From NCBI GenBank assembly GCA_021844725.1, contig JAKBSX010000134.1:1-7283 (forward strand): DNA of 7,283 nt, written 5' to 3'. The stretch is from Actinomycetes bacterium. GTDB lineage: Bacteria > Actinomycetota > Acidimicrobiia > Acidimicrobiales > Acidimicrobiaceae. The notes under the pieces are model-generated. The model saw only the letters and a program-made list of their open reading frames with translations, did no database searches and was not told where the DNA came from. This document shows positions 6,321-7,283 of the stretch, piece by piece (position 1 is the stretch's first letter; each line of letters starts with the position of its first letter). Both the position numbers and the translations under genes were made by a program.

Positions 6321-7283
6321 TAGACTTGGCTCCTCTCAACCTCCGGTAAGTGAGACCATACTTTTCAGCAATTGCAAGAGCATAAGCCAGTCCGTTGGCA
6401 TCCTGTACCACAATTGAATAGGTGCGCTTTGTTGGATCATCTGGCTCCACTGTTGACATCAGGCTTAGGGTGGCATCCCCAATAGAGGCCAACTCGTCTA
6501 CAAAGGTAACACATATACATATCGCGCCTAGGTTAATTATCTGGCTGAGCACCGCATGACCAAGTAACTTCGAATCCTCCAGTGTGGTGTCACCAAAGCT
6601 TTCATTCATGATTATCAGACTGCGCCCAGTTGCCTGGTCAAGTATCTTGTGAATACGTACCAGTTCATCCTCCAACTTCCCCCGTAGATCATCAAGATTC
6701 TCCTCCCGCTCGAAATGAGTGAAGATCTGGTCAAATAAGGGAAGGGTTGCCTTTCTTGCTGGGACCGGACATCCTAATTTGCTTAGATAACTGAGCTGGC
6801 CAAACGCCCTGGCAAAGGTGGTCTTCCCACCCGAATTTGGCCCGGTAATCACCGCTACTTGCTTGGGAGGCTCAAGCACCAGATCATTAGGTACCACAGA
6901 TTTCCCATCGCCAACCACTTTTTGAGCCAACGCTATATCGAATAGCCCTCGAACTTCTACACACTTCATGTCTTTAAGAAGTTCGGGAAATGAAAATCTG
7001 ACAGCAGTCCGGTCTAGCTTGGATATGTAACCAAGGTAAGAAATGTAAAACTGAAGCTCTCTTTCCACACTCACTACTGTTGGATCTGCGTAATTAATAT
7101 TTGATGCCACAAAGCTTTGAATTTCGTCGAACAGCAGTGGCTGCATATTGACCACAATCTCGAGGATCTTTTCCTCGACAGGATTCATATCAGGCCAATT
7201 TGGGAAGTTGACAGTATATTCGTTGACCGAGCCATGTCTAAAACGCTCAAACGTCTCCTCGACCTCAGCACCATAGTCAGTTT
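6310..7283 (-). CDS. Second MutS-family ATPase (H-loop His replaced by Phe), 5'-truncated
   Basis: This is a paralogue of the ATPase encoded just downstream. The frame stays open from ATG 7188 to the window edge (31 more codons), with a coding-like peptide (EVEETFERFRHGSVNEYT) and no Shine-Dalgarno before 7188, so the gene begins beyond base 7283. At least 323 residues are visible. By comparison with its partner and remembered relatives, some 200 or more N-terminal residues of MutS-like core are missing. Walker A is GPNSGGKTT (Lys codon 6823-6825), Walker B ends in Asn-Glu (IIMNESFGDT, Asn codon 6604-6606), and the signature region is RGKLEDELVRI. The switch His of the H-loop is Phe (CVTFVDEL, codon 6502-6504), which should weaken its own ATP hydrolysis. 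Sharing FTHFxREE, GKLE and NESF with its partner and overlapping it by 11 bases, it probably forms a heterodimer with it. The biological role is unknown. Confidence 0.88.
   Translation of the reverse strand, partial: TDYGAEVEETFERFRHGSVNEYTVNFPNWPDMNPVEEKILEIVVNMQPLLFDEIQSFVASNINYADPTVVSVERELQFYISYLGYISKLDRTAVRFSFPELLKDMKCVEVRGLFDIALAQKVVGDGKSVVPNDLVLEPPKQVAVITGPNSGGKTTFARAFGQLSYLSKLGCPVPARKATLPLFDQIFTHFEREENLDDLRGKLEDELVRIHKILDQATGRSLIIMNESFGDTTLEDSKLLGHAVLSQIINLGAICICVTFVDELASIGDATLSLMSTVEPDDPTKRTYSIVVQDANGLAYALAIAEKYGLTYRRLRGAKSNES
6330..6337 (-). promoter_or_regulatory. Ribosome binding site within the upstream MutS-like gene
   Basis: On the minus strand GAGAGGAG lies inside the end of the upstream gene, 9 bases before ATG 6320. 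With the 11-base overlap of the two genes it indicates coupled translation and supports the chosen start. Confidence 0.75.

Noticed and set aside
4809..7283. Naming the two ATPase genes mutS or mutS2
   Set aside because: Mismatch-binding, connector and Smr domains are not visible, and the ATPase motifs differ from both families.

Overview
The window is ordinary bacterial chromosome of balanced base composition (near 50% GC by eye). It holds six protein-coding genes in four transcription units and no tRNA, rRNA, CRISPR array or insertion sequence that I can see. Two good Shine-Dalgarno sequences (AGAAGGGG at 629-636 and the complement of CTCCT at 6330-6334) fit a bacterium. The gene set (extradiol dioxygenase with a NahE/PhdJ-type hydratase-aldolase, an actinobacterial-looking MarR regulator, a ClC-CBS-TrkA_C protein and a pair of MutS-like ATPases) suggests Chloroflexota (Dehalococcoidia or SAR202-like) or a moderate-GC actinobacterium. 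That placement is a low-confidence inference from gene types, not from a marker gene.

Left part, + strand (1-1600): the 3' part of a type I extradiol ring-cleavage dioxygenase is followed 13 bases later by a hydratase-aldolase of the DHDPS superfamily. These are consecutive activities of bicyclic or polycyclic aromatic breakdown: one opens the dihydroxylated ring, and the other splits the resulting benzylidene-pyruvate-type side chain into pyruvate and an aromatic aldehyde. All key catalytic residues I know of are present in both.

Middle: a MarR-family repressor (minus, 1739-2266) converges on the catabolic pair and diverges from a 701-residue ClC chloride channel or antiporter (plus, 2471-4576) that carries cytoplasmic CBS and TrkA_C domains. 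The 204-base divergent region is rich in dyads. Two AT-rich palindromes lie over the likely marR promoter, a perfect 9-bp inverted repeat has arms 41 bp apart, and a short hairpin abuts the ClC start codon.

Right part, minus strand (4809-7283): two overlapping genes encode related MutS-family ATPases without mismatch-recognition domains. The upstream gene runs off the right edge. Both have Asn-Glu in place of Asp-Glu in Walker B and a GKLE(E/D)EL element where MutS has its Ser-Thr signature. Only one of the two keeps the H-loop histidine. The pair looks like an obligate heterodimer of unknown job and is the least understood system here. The ClC and MutS units converge on a 232-base spacer (4577-4808) with several dyads and no gene.
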